Below are positions 10,548 through 19,165 of a stretch of DNA of 54,970 nt, piece by piece. The notes below the pieces were generated by a model. It searched no databases. It was not told where the DNA came from and saw only the letters and a program-made list of their open reading frames with translations. Source of the DNA: Methylobacterium goesingense. Its GTDB lineage: Bacteria; Pseudomonadota; Alphaproteobacteria; Rhizobiales; Beijerinckiaceae. Numbering within the stretch: the stretch's first letter is position 1; every line of letters starts with the position of its first letter. Made by a program: the position numbers and the translations under genes. The stretch lies in contig NZ_BPQL01000004.1 in NCBI RefSeq assembly GCF_022179225.1, positions 1 through 54,970 of the forward strand, written 5' to 3'.

Positions 10548-11540
10548 TCAGTTCGTCTTCAGTTCGGCCTTGGCCTTTTCGAGGAGGTCGGTCTTCACCC
10601 ACTCGGCGTCGGATTTCGGCGGGTTCACCATCTTACCGAGACCGTACTTCATCATGTAGTCGGTCGTGGTCTGCATGTGCCCGGCGGGCACGTCGTAGGT
10701 GTACTTCGCGTTGGCCATGCCGTCGCGAAAGTCCTGGCTCGAGAGCTGGCCTTTGAACACGCTCTCGCGGACGTACTTCTCAGCGAGCGCCGGGTCGTCG
10801 ATGAAGGCCTTGGTGGCGGCCACGAACAGCTTGAGCACCCGGGCGGCGACCTCGGGACGTTCGTTGTACATCTTCTCGGTCATCACCAGCGGGCGGACCG
10901 GCACGCCGATGGGGGTGTCGTAGGGCTTGACCACCTCGGTCGCGTAGCCGGCGCTGATCGCCTGCGTCGATTGCGGCTCACTCTGGCAGATCACGTCGAC
11001 GTACTTCTGCGCCAGCGCCTGGTTCAGGTCGGCGTAGTTGTTGAAGTAGATCAGCTGCACGTCCTTGCCGGGCCGCTCCGACCAGGTCATTCCGTACTTG
11101 TCGAGTTCGGCCAGCAGCATCAGGTCCTGGGTGCCGCCGCGGACGGTGGCCACTTTCAGGCCCTTCACGTCCTTGAGGGTCTTGATCGTGTCGAGGTCGG
11201 GCCGGCGCAGGATGCGCACGCCGCCATTGGCGAAGCCCGCCACCACGTAGAGCTTGACGCCGTTGCCGCGCGCGGCCACCGCGCCGTCGGCGCCCGAGGC
11301 CGAGATGTCGATCTGGTCCACCGCCATGGCGGGGTAGATGTCGGCGCCCTTGGCGAACTGCTTCTCGTCGATCTTGAGGCCGAACTTCGGGGCGATCTCC
11401 TTCATGTAGGAGATGGCGCCGTAATGGGCAAATTTCAGGTTGCCGAGGCGCACCACGTCGTCGGCCCGGGCGGTGCCGAGGGCCCCCAGGGTCGCCAGAA
11501 CGAACAGGGCTGCGCGCGTGGTGGCGTGGCGCGTGAACAT
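10548..11540 (-). CDS. ABC transporter substrate-binding protein (NMT1/taurine-like)
   Basis: 330 residues from ATG 11540 with a good Shine-Dalgarno (GGAGGA). A signal peptide ends near ALGTARA-DD, so it is periplasmic. The body matches NMT1/SsuA-like proteins binding small anionic or aromatic ligands: VRLGNLKFAHYGA at the start, then GGVRILRRPD. It leads the three-gene importer operon. The divergent gene at 11655 encodes a hydroxyacyl-type dehydrogenase, so the shared 114-bp region may control both. The ligand is unknown. Confidence 0.88.
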   Translation of the reverse strand: MFTRHATTRAALFVLATLGALGTARADDVVRLGNLKFAHYGAISYMKEIAPKFGLKIDEKQFAKGADIYPAMAVDQIDISASGADGAVAARGNGVKLYVVAGFANGGVRILRRPDLDTIKTLKDVKGLKVATVRGGTQDLMLLAELDKYGMTWSERPGKDVQLIYFNNYADLNQALAQKYVDVICQSEPQSTQAISAGYATEVVKPYDTPIGVPVRPLVMTEKMYNERPEVAARVLKLFVAATKAFIDDPALAEKYVRESVFKGQLSSQDFRDGMANAKYTYDVPAGHMQTTTDYMMKYGLGKMVNPPKSDAEWVKTDLLEKAKAELKTN

Positions 11541-11654
11541 CGTTGTCCTCCGGTCGCGGGTCGTGTCGCCCACTTCGTCCGCCGCGAAAACGGTCGGTAC
11601 GGGGTTGAATAAGCGTATTCTGAGTTCGAAAGTAAACCCGCCGGGGAGGAAGTT
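11541..11654. promoter_or_regulatory. Divergent promoter region
   Basis: This 114-bp interval lies between the minus-strand importer operon and the plus-strand dehydrogenase. Its centre (about 11606-11640) is distinctly AT-richer than the flanks and carries a possible minus-strand pair TTTACT ... TTATTC with 18-bp spacing. On the plus strand a strong GGGAGGA Shine-Dalgarno precedes a TTG start. No clear operator palindrome was seen. Confidence 0.3.
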
Positions 11655-12602
11655 TTGACAGCCATCGAGACGGATGAAATCCAACGGGTCACCGTGCTGG
11701 GCTGTGGAACCCTGGGTGCGAGCTGGGCCGCCCTGTTCCTCGCCCACGGGCTCGACGTGGCGGCCTACGATCCAGCACCCGGCTTCGCGGCGCGCACCGC
11801 TGCGGCGGTGGAGGCGGCACGCGCGCAACTCGCCGAACTCGGCCTGAGAGGGGCGGGCACGCTTCGGTTTCACGCAAAGCTGGAAGACGCGCTCGCCGGG
11901 GCGGACTTCGTTCAGGAGAACGCGCCGGAGAGCGAAGCGGTCAAGCGCGCGCTGCTGGCCGAGGCCGACCGCCTGCTACCGCCCGCGATCCTCATCGCGT
12001 CGAGCACGTCGGCCATGCTGCGCAGCGCCATCGTGGCGGATTGCGCCCGGCCCGAGCGGGTGCTGGTCGCCCACCCGTTCCACCCGCCCCACCTCGTGCC
12101 CCTGGTCGAGATCGTGGCCGACGGCCCCGCGGTCGCGGCGCGGGCCTGCGCCTTCTACGCGCGCCTGGGGCGCCGGCCCGTGGTGCTCAACCGGGAAATG
12201 CCCGGTCACATCGCCAACCGCCTCGCCTCGGCCCTCTACCGGGAGGCCGTGAACCTCGTGGCGGAGGGGGTGGCGAGCGTCGCCGACATCGACGCGGCGC
12301 TCTGCAACGGCCCCGGCCTGCGCTGGGCTGCGATGGGCCCGCACATGACCTACCATCTCGGCGGCGGGGCGGGCGGCATCCGGCACTATCTCGACCATCT
12401 CGGCCCGAGCCAGGTGCGGCGCTGGGCGAGCCTCGGCAATCCGGACCTGACGGAGGACGTCAAGGACCGAATCGTCGCCGGGATCGCGGCCGAGGCCGAC
12501 GGGCGCTCGGTCGAGGCGCTCGCGGCCCGGCGCGACGCGGCCCTCATCGCCATCCTGGGCGCCCGCATCGAGGTCGCGGGCGAGGCCCCGAACCGATCGT
12601 GA
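11655..12602 (+). CDS. 3-hydroxyacyl-CoA dehydrogenase-family NAD-dependent dehydrogenase (carnitine/gulonate dehydrogenase-like)
   Basis: 315 residues from TTG 11655, preceded by GGGAGGA at ideal spacing. The N-terminal Rossmann fold has GCGTLG at about residues 16-21. The FVQENAPE stretch and the C-terminal helical domain with HPFHPPHLVPLVEI and GHIANRL match the short 3-hydroxyacyl-CoA dehydrogenase, L-carnitine dehydrogenase and lambda-crystallin group. Members oxidise a 3-hydroxy group with NAD+. It lies opposite the taurine-type importer, which may bring in its substrate. The exact substrate cannot be read from the sequence. Confidence 0.85.
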   Translation: MTAIETDEIQRVTVLGCGTLGASWAALFLAHGLDVAAYDPAPGFAARTAAAVEAARAQLAELGLRGAGTLRFHAKLEDALAGADFVQENAPESEAVKRALLAEADRLLPPAILIASSTSAMLRSAIVADCARPERVLVAHPFHPPHLVPLVEIVADGPAVAARACAFYARLGRRPVVLNREMPGHIANRLASALYREAVNLVAEGVASVADIDAALCNGPGLRWAAMGPHMTYHLGGGAGGIRHYLDHLGPSQVRRWASLGNPDLTEDVKDRIVAGIAAEADGRSVEALAARRDAALIAILGARIEVAGEAPNRS

Positions 12603-12714
12603 TCCCGACCCGCCGGAACACCCCCTGGCCCCGGTGGAGGCCGATGACGTCACCGGCCACGCGCTGGTGGTCGATGGCGGCCTGACCATGCGGTGGTGGT
12701 GGGGCGGCGCCTGA
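12601..12714 (+). pseudogene. C-terminal remnant of a short-chain dehydrogenase/reductase
   Basis: Overlapping the stop of the preceding gene, one frame reads 37 residues to a TGA at 12712-12714. It contains VTGHALVVDGGLTMRW, the hallmark C-terminal end of SDR enzymes (ITGQ..VVDGG). No start, Rossmann motif or YxxxK active site remains upstream, so this is a relic of a deleted SDR gene whose 5' part was lost at the junction with the dehydrogenase gene. Confidence 0.6.
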
Positions 12715-12722
12715 CGCTTACT

Positions 12723-13118
12723 TCAGCGCGGGTTCTGCCAGGTCGTGCGGGGTGCCGTGGCGGCTGGCGCGGGTTTGGGAGCCGCCGGAGCGGCCGTCAC
12801 CGCCGGCAGGCTGCCCGTGGCGGCCGGAACCGCGCGGACCGGGAGAGCGGGCTCCTGCGCGACGCGCAGCTTGCGGGCCGGCGCCGGCGATGCCCGGCGG
12901 ACGGCGCGCACCCGGCGGCGGCGCGGGCGCGGGCTCTCGGCGGTGGACCCGATATAGCCGCCGACGATGCCGCCCACGACCGCGCCCACGGGGCCGCCGA
13001 CCAGGGCGCCGGCGACGACGCCCGTGCCGACGCCCACCGTGGTCTTGCTTGCGGCCGCGGCGGCCTGCGGCGCCGCCAGCGCCCCGACGAGCAGTGCAGC
13101 GTAGGTGAGTTTCTTCAT
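12723..13118 (-). CDS. Secreted glycine-zipper protein with Ala/Pro-rich tail
   Basis: 131 residues from ATG 13118. A signal peptide (MKKLTYAALLVGALAAPQAAA) is followed by a glycine-zipper hairpin with repeated G/V/A spacing at about 25-57 (VGTGVVAGALVGGPVGAVVG), then an Arg-rich linker and an Ala/Pro-rich tail. Such zippers occur in small outer-membrane-associated or envelope proteins and can pack into membranes. No specific function is known. It is a single-gene unit convergent with the SDR relic. Confidence 0.7.
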   Translation of the reverse strand: MKKLTYAALLVGALAAPQAAAAASKTTVGVGTGVVAGALVGGPVGAVVGGIVGGYIGSTAESPRPRRRRVRAVRRASPAPARKLRVAQEPALPVRAVPAATGSLPAVTAAPAAPKPAPAATAPRTTWQNPR

Positions 13119-13285
13119 GATGGTCGCCCGATCCCTGAAATCAGGGGCGATCCCTGGCGAGCCACCGTGACGAAATCTGGGCCGAACCTGCGCGGATGTC
13201 CGCTGTATTGACCGAACCGTCCGCGAAACGAAGGGGCTGTGCTCCCCGCGCCGCACGGAGCGACCGAAGTCTGCGTCCGGACGAT

Positions 13286-14587
13286 TCACGAGAGCGCGAG
13301 CGGCCGCAGGATCTCGACCACCTCCGGAAAGCTCGGGCGCGCGGCGTGGTCGGGCTGGGTGGAGGCCGCTTCGAGGGAACGCAGGGGGCCGTCGCCGATC
13401 CCCGCCAGGGCGAGCACTTCGCCGAGCAGAATCCCCCAGGCCCGCATCTCGACCCGACGCAGGGTCGCGCCGGCCGCGCCGTCGGGCAGGGTGGAGGCGG
13501 CGCCGAAATCGCTCACCACCGCCGCCCCCGCCGCCCCGTCCCAGAGGATGTTGTGGCCGTAGAGGTCGCCGTGCAGGATACTCCGCTCATGCAGATGCAG
13601 GCAGGCCTGCGCCGCGGCCTGCGCGATGCGCAGCGCCGCCTCCGGCGTCAGCACCAGGGCGGGATCGTAGACGTCGCGGCTGCAGCTCGCGAGGCTCGGC
13701 GGGCCGGCGAGCACCTGCCAGTCCGCCGGCAGCAGCCGCATCACCAGTCCCTCGGCCCCCTGCGGGTGGCCGGTGATGCGCCCGAGGGCGCCGGTCAGGT
13801 TGGGGTGCGTTCCGGCGGCGAGGCAGGCCGCCATCTCGCGCTCGGGCAGGCCGTCGCTGGTCATCGCCCCCTTGAAGAGCTTCAGCGCCACGGCCTCGGG
13901 CGTCGCCCCGTCCCGCCGCCAGACCGCGCGATGGACCCGCCCGGAGGCGCCCTCGCCCAGCAGCGCGCCGGGCTCGATGTCCTGCCAGCGCACGGGGGGC
14001 ACCGCCGGGGGCAGGGGCGCGCCCTCGAAGGGATTGCCCGAAAACGACGTCCAGGCGAGGCGCGGCAGGGCCGTGAGCCAGGGCGGCAGGGCGTCCAGGG
14101 CGTTGGCGGCCAGCCGCACCAGTTCGAGGTTGGGCGCCCCCGCGAGGCTCTCGGGCAGAGTTCGCAGGGCGTTGCCCGACAGCATCAGCTTCTGCAGTTC
14201 GGGCCGCGCGCCGAGCGCCTCCGGCAGGTGGGCGATGCGGTTGTCCGTGAGGGTGAGCCAGCGCAGGGCCGGGGGCAGGGCCTCGCCCGGGACCTCCACG
14301 AGGCCGGTGGCCCGGAAGCCGACCTGGCTCAGGGCCGGGCAGTCGCCCAGCACCGGGGGCAGGCGCGTGAAGCGGTTGCCCGAGCAAAACAGCACGCGCA
14401 GGTGCCGGAGGCGGCCGAAATCCTCCGGCAGCGCATCGAGGGCGCTGTTGCTCAGGTCGAGCAGTTCGAGGGTGTCGCCGAGAGCGAGGATCTCGCGCGG
14501 AAACTCGGTGAGGCCCGGGGGGAAGCGCAGCTCCCGCGCGCCCGCGCAATCGCCCCGGCGGAGGGCATCGAGGAGGCTCAGCGTCAT
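13286..14587 (-). CDS. Leucine-rich-repeat protein kinase
   Basis: 433 residues from ATG 14587. About seven leucine-rich repeats occupy residues 30-190 (patterns such as LELLDLSNSALDALP and LQKLMLSGNALRTLP). A Ser/Thr-type kinase domain follows: glycine loop GEGASGRVHRA, VALKLF lysine, catalytic loop HGDLYGHNILWD (HGD instead of HRD, catalytic Asp and Asn kept) and VSDFGAA. The C-lobe is short. There is no signal peptide or membrane segment, so it is cytoplasmic. This architecture is rare in bacteria and recurs in some proteobacteria with unknown targets. No phosphatase or substrate gene lies beside it. Confidence 0.85.
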   Translation of the reverse strand: MTLSLLDALRRGDCAGARELRFPPGLTEFPREILALGDTLELLDLSNSALDALPEDFGRLRHLRVLFCSGNRFTRLPPVLGDCPALSQVGFRATGLVEVPGEALPPALRWLTLTDNRIAHLPEALGARPELQKLMLSGNALRTLPESLAGAPNLELVRLAANALDALPPWLTALPRLAWTSFSGNPFEGAPLPPAVPPVRWQDIEPGALLGEGASGRVHRAVWRRDGATPEAVALKLFKGAMTSDGLPEREMAACLAAGTHPNLTGALGRITGHPQGAEGLVMRLLPADWQVLAGPPSLASCSRDVYDPALVLTPEAALRIAQAAAQACLHLHERSILHGDLYGHNILWDGAAGAAVVSDFGAASTLPDGAAGATLRRVEMRAWGILLGEVLALAGIGDGPLRSLEAASTQPDHAARPSFPEVVEILRPLALS

Positions 14588-14858
14588 CGTGCGGGCGCGG
14601 GATTCGGGCGGGGCATCGGCGGTCTCCTGAAGGGGGCGGCCCGCGGCCGCGCCGGTTCGCGATGATTCGGAGCGCGTCTCATAGCGCGTCCGGCCGCGAA
14701 GGTCCGCCGGACACGGCCGGCGCGCATCGCCCGGCCGCCGGTGCGATCCAGGGTTGGACGGCGCCACGCCGGACCGCGACCGGTCCGGCCGTCCGCGAAC
14801 CGCGCGGCCTGGACCTTGCAACGACGCCCGCAGCAATCGCCGGAAAACGGGAGGCACC

Positions 14859-15965
14859 GTGGCCCATCATTCGATCTCGCGCAGGACCCTGCTGGGCGGC
14901 ACGGCCGTTCTGGGGCTCTCGGCCCTCTCCGCGCGGGGCGCGCTGGCGGCCGGGCCGATGACCGTCGGCGTCATCTACGTGGGGCCGAAGGACGATTACG
15001 GGTACAACCAGGCCCACGCCAAGGGCGCCGCCGCCCTGAAGGGCCTGCCCGGAATAGAGGTCGTGGAAGAGGAGAACGTCCGCGAGACGACCGACGTCCA
15101 GAAGACCATGGAGAGCATGATCAACATGGATGGGGCGAGCCTCATCCTGCCCACCTCCTTCGGCTACTTCGATCCCCACGTGCTTATCGAGGCCAAGAAG
15201 AACCCGAAGGTGCAGTTCCGCCATTGCGGCGGCCTCTGGACGGAGGCGAACCCGAAGAACGCCGGCTCCTATTTCGGCTACATCGCGCAGGGACAATACC
15301 TGAACGGCATCGTGGCCGCGCACGCCACGAAGTCGAAGAAGCTCGGCTTCGTGGCCGCCAAGCCGATCCCGCAGGTGCTCAACAACATCAACGGCTTCCT
15401 GATGGGCGCCCGCAGCGTCGACCCGGCGATCACCTGCCAGGTCATCTTCACAGGCGAGTGGTCGCTCGCGGTCAAGGAGGCCGAGGCCACCAACGCGCTC
15501 ATCGACGGGGGCGCCGACGTCATCACCTGCCACGTGGACAGCCCCAAGGTGACGGTGGAGACCGCCGCCCGGCGCGGCGCCTTCGTCTGCGGCTACCACG
15601 CCGACCAGTCGGCCCTGGCCAAGGACAAGTACCTCACCGGCGCGGAATGGGACTGGGCCCCGATCTATAAGGGCTTCGTCACCGGCATGCAGGCCGGCAA
15701 GGCGCCCCCGAACTTTTTGCGCGGCGGCCTCGCCGATGGTTTCGTGAAGATGAGCGCCTACGGCCCCGCCGTCTCCGAGGCGGCGCGCAAGAACGCCGAC
15801 GCGGTCAAGGCCGAGATGATGAAGGGCGGTTTCGCCATCATCCGGGGGCCGCTGAAGGACAACAAGGGCAACGAGATCGCCGCCGCCGGCAAGGGTCTGC
15901 CCGAGAACGCGCCCGAACTCGAGAGCACGGGCTACCTCGTCGAGGGCGTCCGGGGCTCGGCCTGA
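14859..15965 (+). CDS. BMP-family ABC transporter substrate-binding protein
   Basis: 368 residues from GTG 14859, with GGGAGG upstream. A twin-arginine-like leader (SRRTLLGG ... ALAAG) points to a periplasmic protein. The basic-membrane-protein fold is shown by VGVIYVGPKDDYGYNQAHAKG and the long C-terminal lobe. BMP proteins bind nucleosides, purines or related ureides. It is the first gene of the operon (two permeases, formamidase, biuret-hydrolase-like enzyme, ATPase). The 271-bp upstream region is shared with the divergent kinase gene and shows no recognised riboswitch. Confidence 0.9.
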   Translation: MAHHSISRRTLLGGTAVLGLSALSARGALAAGPMTVGVIYVGPKDDYGYNQAHAKGAAALKGLPGIEVVEEENVRETTDVQKTMESMINMDGASLILPTSFGYFDPHVLIEAKKNPKVQFRHCGGLWTEANPKNAGSYFGYIAQGQYLNGIVAAHATKSKKLGFVAAKPIPQVLNNINGFLMGARSVDPAITCQVIFTGEWSLAVKEAEATNALIDGGADVITCHVDSPKVTVETAARRGAFVCGYHADQSALAKDKYLTGAEWDWAPIYKGFVTGMQAGKAPPNFLRGGLADGFVKMSAYGPAVSEAARKNADAVKAEMMKGGFAIIRGPLKDNKGNEIAAAGKGLPENAPELESTGYLVEGVRGSA

Positions 15966-15988
15966 CCGGCGCTCACGGAGACGCCGCG

Positions 15989-17170
15989 ATGGTCGCCGAC
16001 ACCGCAACGACGGACGCCGCCTCGGCGGACAGCGCGGTCGCCGCCCCGCGTGCGCCGGCCGGCCTCCAGCTTCGCGCCTGGGCAGCGCGGCGGGCGGAGG
16101 CCGCGATCATCCCGCTCGGGGCGCTGGCCCTCGGGCTCGGGTTGTTCAGCCTCTTCCTCGCGAGCCTCGGCAAGTCGCCGGCGGCCTTCCTCGACCTCGT
16201 CTACCGGGGCGGCTTCGGCTCGTCCTTCGCCCTGCAGAACAGCCTCCAGCGGGCGGCGCCCCTGCTGTTCGCGGCCCTCTGCGTGGCGCTCCCCGCCCGC
16301 CTCGGCCTCGTGGTGATCGGGGGCGAGGGGGCCATCGTGCTCGGCGGCCTCGCGGCGGCGGCCGTCGCGACGCCCCTGTCCGGGGCGCCCAGGGGTGTCG
16401 GTATCGCCCTCATGGCCCTGGCGGCCCTGCTGGCCGGGGCGCTCTGGCTCGGCGCGGTGGGGGCCCTGCGGGCCTGGCGCGGCGTCAACGAGACCATCGC
16501 CAGTCTGCTGATGTCCTACATCGCCATCGCGCTCGCCAACCACCTGATCGAGGGCTGGCTGCGCGACCCGGGCAGCCTCAACAAGCCCTCCACCCGGACC
16601 CTCGACGAGGCGTTCCGGATTGGCCCGCTGCCGGGGCTGGAGGTGCATTGGGGCCTCGCCGTCGGTCTCGTGGCCTGCCTCTTCGCCTGGGTCCTGACCG
16701 AGCGCACCACCCTGGGCTTCGCCGCCCGCATCGCCGGGGGCAACGTCCGCGCGGCCCAGATCCAGGGCCTGCCCGTGGGTCGCCTCATCACCGGTTTCAC
16801 CGCGCTGGGCGGGGCGCTGGCGGCGCTCGCCGGGTTCTTCGAGGTGGCGGCGGTTCACGGCAACGCCAACGGCTCCCTGGTGGCCGGCTACGGCTATACC
16901 GGCATCCTCATCGCGTTCCTGGCCCGGCAGAACCCCCTGGCGATCCCCCCCGTCGCCTTCCTGCTCGGCGGGATCGAGGCGTCGAGCGGCCTGATCCAGC
17001 GCCGCCTGCACGTTCCGGACGCCACGATCCTGGTCCTCGAAGGGCTGCTCTTCCTCCTCGTCCTGATGGGGGAGACCCTGTACGGGCGCTTCAAGGTGTT
17101 CAGCCCCCACCTCTGGGGCGACAAGCAGGCCGCCGCGGGCCTCAAGCCTCCGGGAGCGCCGGCACCATGA
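15989..17170 (+). CDS. ABC transporter permease, BMP/nucleoside type (subunit 1)
   Basis: 393 residues with about ten hydrophobic segments, characteristic of the BPD_transp_2 family (YufP/NupP-like). A short cytoplasmic N-terminus is followed by membrane segments from about residue 40. NETIASLLMSYIAIALANHL and IAGGNVRAAQIQGLPVGRLI are typical permease loops. Its stop overlaps the next permease start as ATGA, so the two are translationally coupled. It forms the inner-membrane channel with the protein at 17167-18105. Confidence 0.9.
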   Translation: MVADTATTDAASADSAVAAPRAPAGLQLRAWAARRAEAAIIPLGALALGLGLFSLFLASLGKSPAAFLDLVYRGGFGSSFALQNSLQRAAPLLFAALCVALPARLGLVVIGGEGAIVLGGLAAAAVATPLSGAPRGVGIALMALAALLAGALWLGAVGALRAWRGVNETIASLLMSYIAIALANHLIEGWLRDPGSLNKPSTRTLDEAFRIGPLPGLEVHWGLAVGLVACLFAWVLTERTTLGFAARIAGGNVRAAQIQGLPVGRLITGFTALGGALAALAGFFEVAAVHGNANGSLVAGYGYTGILIAFLARQNPLAIPPVAFLLGGIEASSGLIQRRLHVPDATILVLEGLLFLLVLMGETLYGRFKVFSPHLWGDKQAAAGLKPPGAPAP

Positions 17171-18105
17171 GCGGCCTCGACCTGCCGGGCGATCTCGGCC
17201 TCTGGAGCGTGCTCCTCGCGGTGATCGGCGGGGCCATCCGGGTCTCGACGCCGTTCCTGTTCGTCAGCCTCGGCGAGACCATCACGGAGCGCTCGGGGCG
17301 GATCAACCTCGGCCTCGAGGGCACCCTGGTGTTCGGGGCGATGTCGGCCTACGCCACGGCGGTGCTCACCGGCTCGGCCTGGGCCGGCGTCGCCGTGGCG
17401 GGTCTTTCGGGCGGCCTGTTCGGGCTCCTGCACGGCTGGATCTGCCGGCTGCCCCGGGTCAACGACGTGGCGCTCGGCATCGCCCTGATGCTGTTCGGCT
17501 CCGGCCTCGCCTTTTTCTTCGGCAAGGCCTTCATCCAGCCCTCGGCGCCCCAGCTGCCGGCGATTCCCTTCGGCAACTGGTCCGACCTCGCCCAGGTGCG
17601 GGCGGCCCTCCAGATCAACGTACTGTTCCTCATCGGGGCGGCGCTCAGCGTCTTCCTGTGGTGGGCTTTGCGCAACACTCGGATCGGGCTCGTAGTCCGC
17701 ATCGTCGGCGACAGCACCGACGCGGCCCGCGCCATGGGCTACGACGTCGACCGGGTGCGGCTGCTGGCCACCGGGGCCGGCGGGGTGCTGGCGGGCATCG
17801 GCGGGGCCTACCTGTCGCTGTACTATCCAGGCTCCTGGAACGAGGGCATCTCCTCCGGTCAGGGCCTGATGGCGGTGGCCCTCGTGGTGTTCGCCCGCTG
17901 GAACCCGCTCGCCTGCTTCGGTGCGGCTTTGCTGTTCGGCGGGGCCGGGGCGCTGGGGCCGGCGCTGCAGTCGGTGGGCGTCAGCTCAGGCTACTACCTG
18001 TTCTACGCCGCCCCCTACGTGCTCACCCTCGGCGTCCTCATCGCCACCTCGTCGCCGAACCACGCCCTGGCCGGAGCGCCGGGCGAACTCGGCCAAGCGA
18101 AGTAA
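17167..18105 (+). CDS. ABC transporter permease, BMP/nucleoside type (subunit 2)
   Basis: 312 residues from ATG 17167, overlapping the previous stop by 4 bp. It is the second BPD_transp_2 permease (YufQ/NupQ-like), with the conserved LGETITERSGRINLGLEG near the start and AMGYDVDRVRLLATGAGGVL in the middle. About nine membrane segments. It works with the binding protein at 14859, the first permease and the ATPase at 20528. Confidence 0.92.
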   Translation: MSGLDLPGDLGLWSVLLAVIGGAIRVSTPFLFVSLGETITERSGRINLGLEGTLVFGAMSAYATAVLTGSAWAGVAVAGLSGGLFGLLHGWICRLPRVNDVALGIALMLFGSGLAFFFGKAFIQPSAPQLPAIPFGNWSDLAQVRAALQINVLFLIGAALSVFLWWALRNTRIGLVVRIVGDSTDAARAMGYDVDRVRLLATGAGGVLAGIGGAYLSLYYPGSWNEGISSGQGLMAVALVVFARWNPLACFGAALLFGGAGALGPALQSVGVSSGYYLFYAAPYVLTLGVLIATSSPNHALAGAPGELGQAK

Positions 18106-18128
18106 GCCTCAGCAAACGGGTATTCCGA

Positions 18129-19157
18129 ATGAACGGACTTGGCGGCCTCAACAAATCCCCGAACGGCGTCGTGCTCGGGCTGGTCCAGCTCCAGTTGCCG
18201 ACTGTCGCCACGAAGGCGGACCTCGCCGCGCAGACGCAGCGCATCGTCGACATGGTCGGCAAGGCCCGGCGCAACCTCGCCACCATGGATCTCGTGGTCT
18301 TCCCCGAATACGCCCTCCACGGGCTGTCGATGGACACCAATCCGGACATCCTGTGCCGGATGGACGGCCCCGAGGTCGCGGCCTTCGCCAAGGCCTGCAT
18401 CGACAACCGGATCTGGGGCTGCTTCTCCATCATGGAGTTCAACCCGCACGGAAACCCGTACAACACCGGCATCATCATCGACGATACCGGCGCGGTGAAG
18501 CTCTACTACCGCAAGATGCACCCCTGGGTGCCGGTCGAGCCCTGGGAGCCCGGCGACATCGGCATCCCGGTGATCGAGGGGCCGAGGGGCGCCAAGATCG
18601 CCCTCATCATCTGCCACGACGGGATGTTCCCCGAGATGGCCCGCGAATGCGCCTACAAGGGCGCCGAGATCATGATCCGCACGGCAGGCTATACCGCGCC
18701 GATCCGCGAGTCCTGGCGCTTCACCAACCAGGCGAACGCCTTCTGCAACCTCATGGTCACCGCCAACGTCTGCATGTGCGGCTCGGACGGCGCGTTCGAT
18801 TCCATGGGCGAGGGCATGATCGTCAACTTCGACGGGCAGATCATCGCCCACGGCACCACGGGCCGCGTCGACGAGATCATCACCGCGGAGGTGCGGCCCG
18901 ACCTCGTGCGCGAGGCCCGCATCCACTGGGGCGTGGAGAACAACATCTACCAGTTCGGTCATCGCGGCTACACGGCCGTGAAGGGCGGGGCCGGGGATTG
19001 CCCCTACACCTACATGCAAGACCTCGCCGCCGGCCGCTACCGCCTGCCCTGGGAGGACGCCGTCAAGGTCGTCGACGGTACGTCCTGCGGGTTCGCCGCG
19101 CCCACCCGATCCTACGCCGCCGGCCAGACCCCGGACGCGCGGGAAGCGGCGGAGTGA
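18129..19157 (+). CDS. amiF: Formamidase (nitrilase superfamily)
   Basis: 342 residues, close to Helicobacter AmiF in length and sequence. It hydrolyses formamide to formate and ammonia (EC 3.5.1.49). The catalytic triad is in place: E60 (VFPEYALHG), K129 (YYRKMHPW) and C162 (IICHDGMFPE), matching AmiF E60/K133/C166. The AmiF-type C-terminus, GVENNIYQFGHRGY and YMQDLAAGRYRLPWED, separates it from aliphatic amidases. It sits inside a BMP importer operon beside a biuret-hydrolase-like gene, implying release of ammonia from small imported amides. The Shine-Dalgarno is weak; ATG 18129 fits the family N-terminus. Confidence 0.92.
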   Translation: MNGLGGLNKSPNGVVLGLVQLQLPTVATKADLAAQTQRIVDMVGKARRNLATMDLVVFPEYALHGLSMDTNPDILCRMDGPEVAAFAKACIDNRIWGCFSIMEFNPHGNPYNTGIIIDDTGAVKLYYRKMHPWVPVEPWEPGDIGIPVIEGPRGAKIALIICHDGMFPEMARECAYKGAEIMIRTAGYTAPIRESWRFTNQANAFCNLMVTANVCMCGSDGAFDSMGEGMIVNFDGQIIAHGTTGRVDEIITAEVRPDLVREARIHWGVENNIYQFGHRGYTAVKGGAGDCPYTYMQDLAAGRYRLPWEDAVKVVDGTSCGFAAPTRSYAAGQTPDAREAAE

Positions 19158-19165
19158 GGCAGGCC

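Noticed and set aside
14588..14858. A guanidine or purine riboswitch upstream of the BMP operon
   Set aside because: None of the conserved core sequences of the ykkC or purine aptamers could be found in this 271-bp GC-rich leader.
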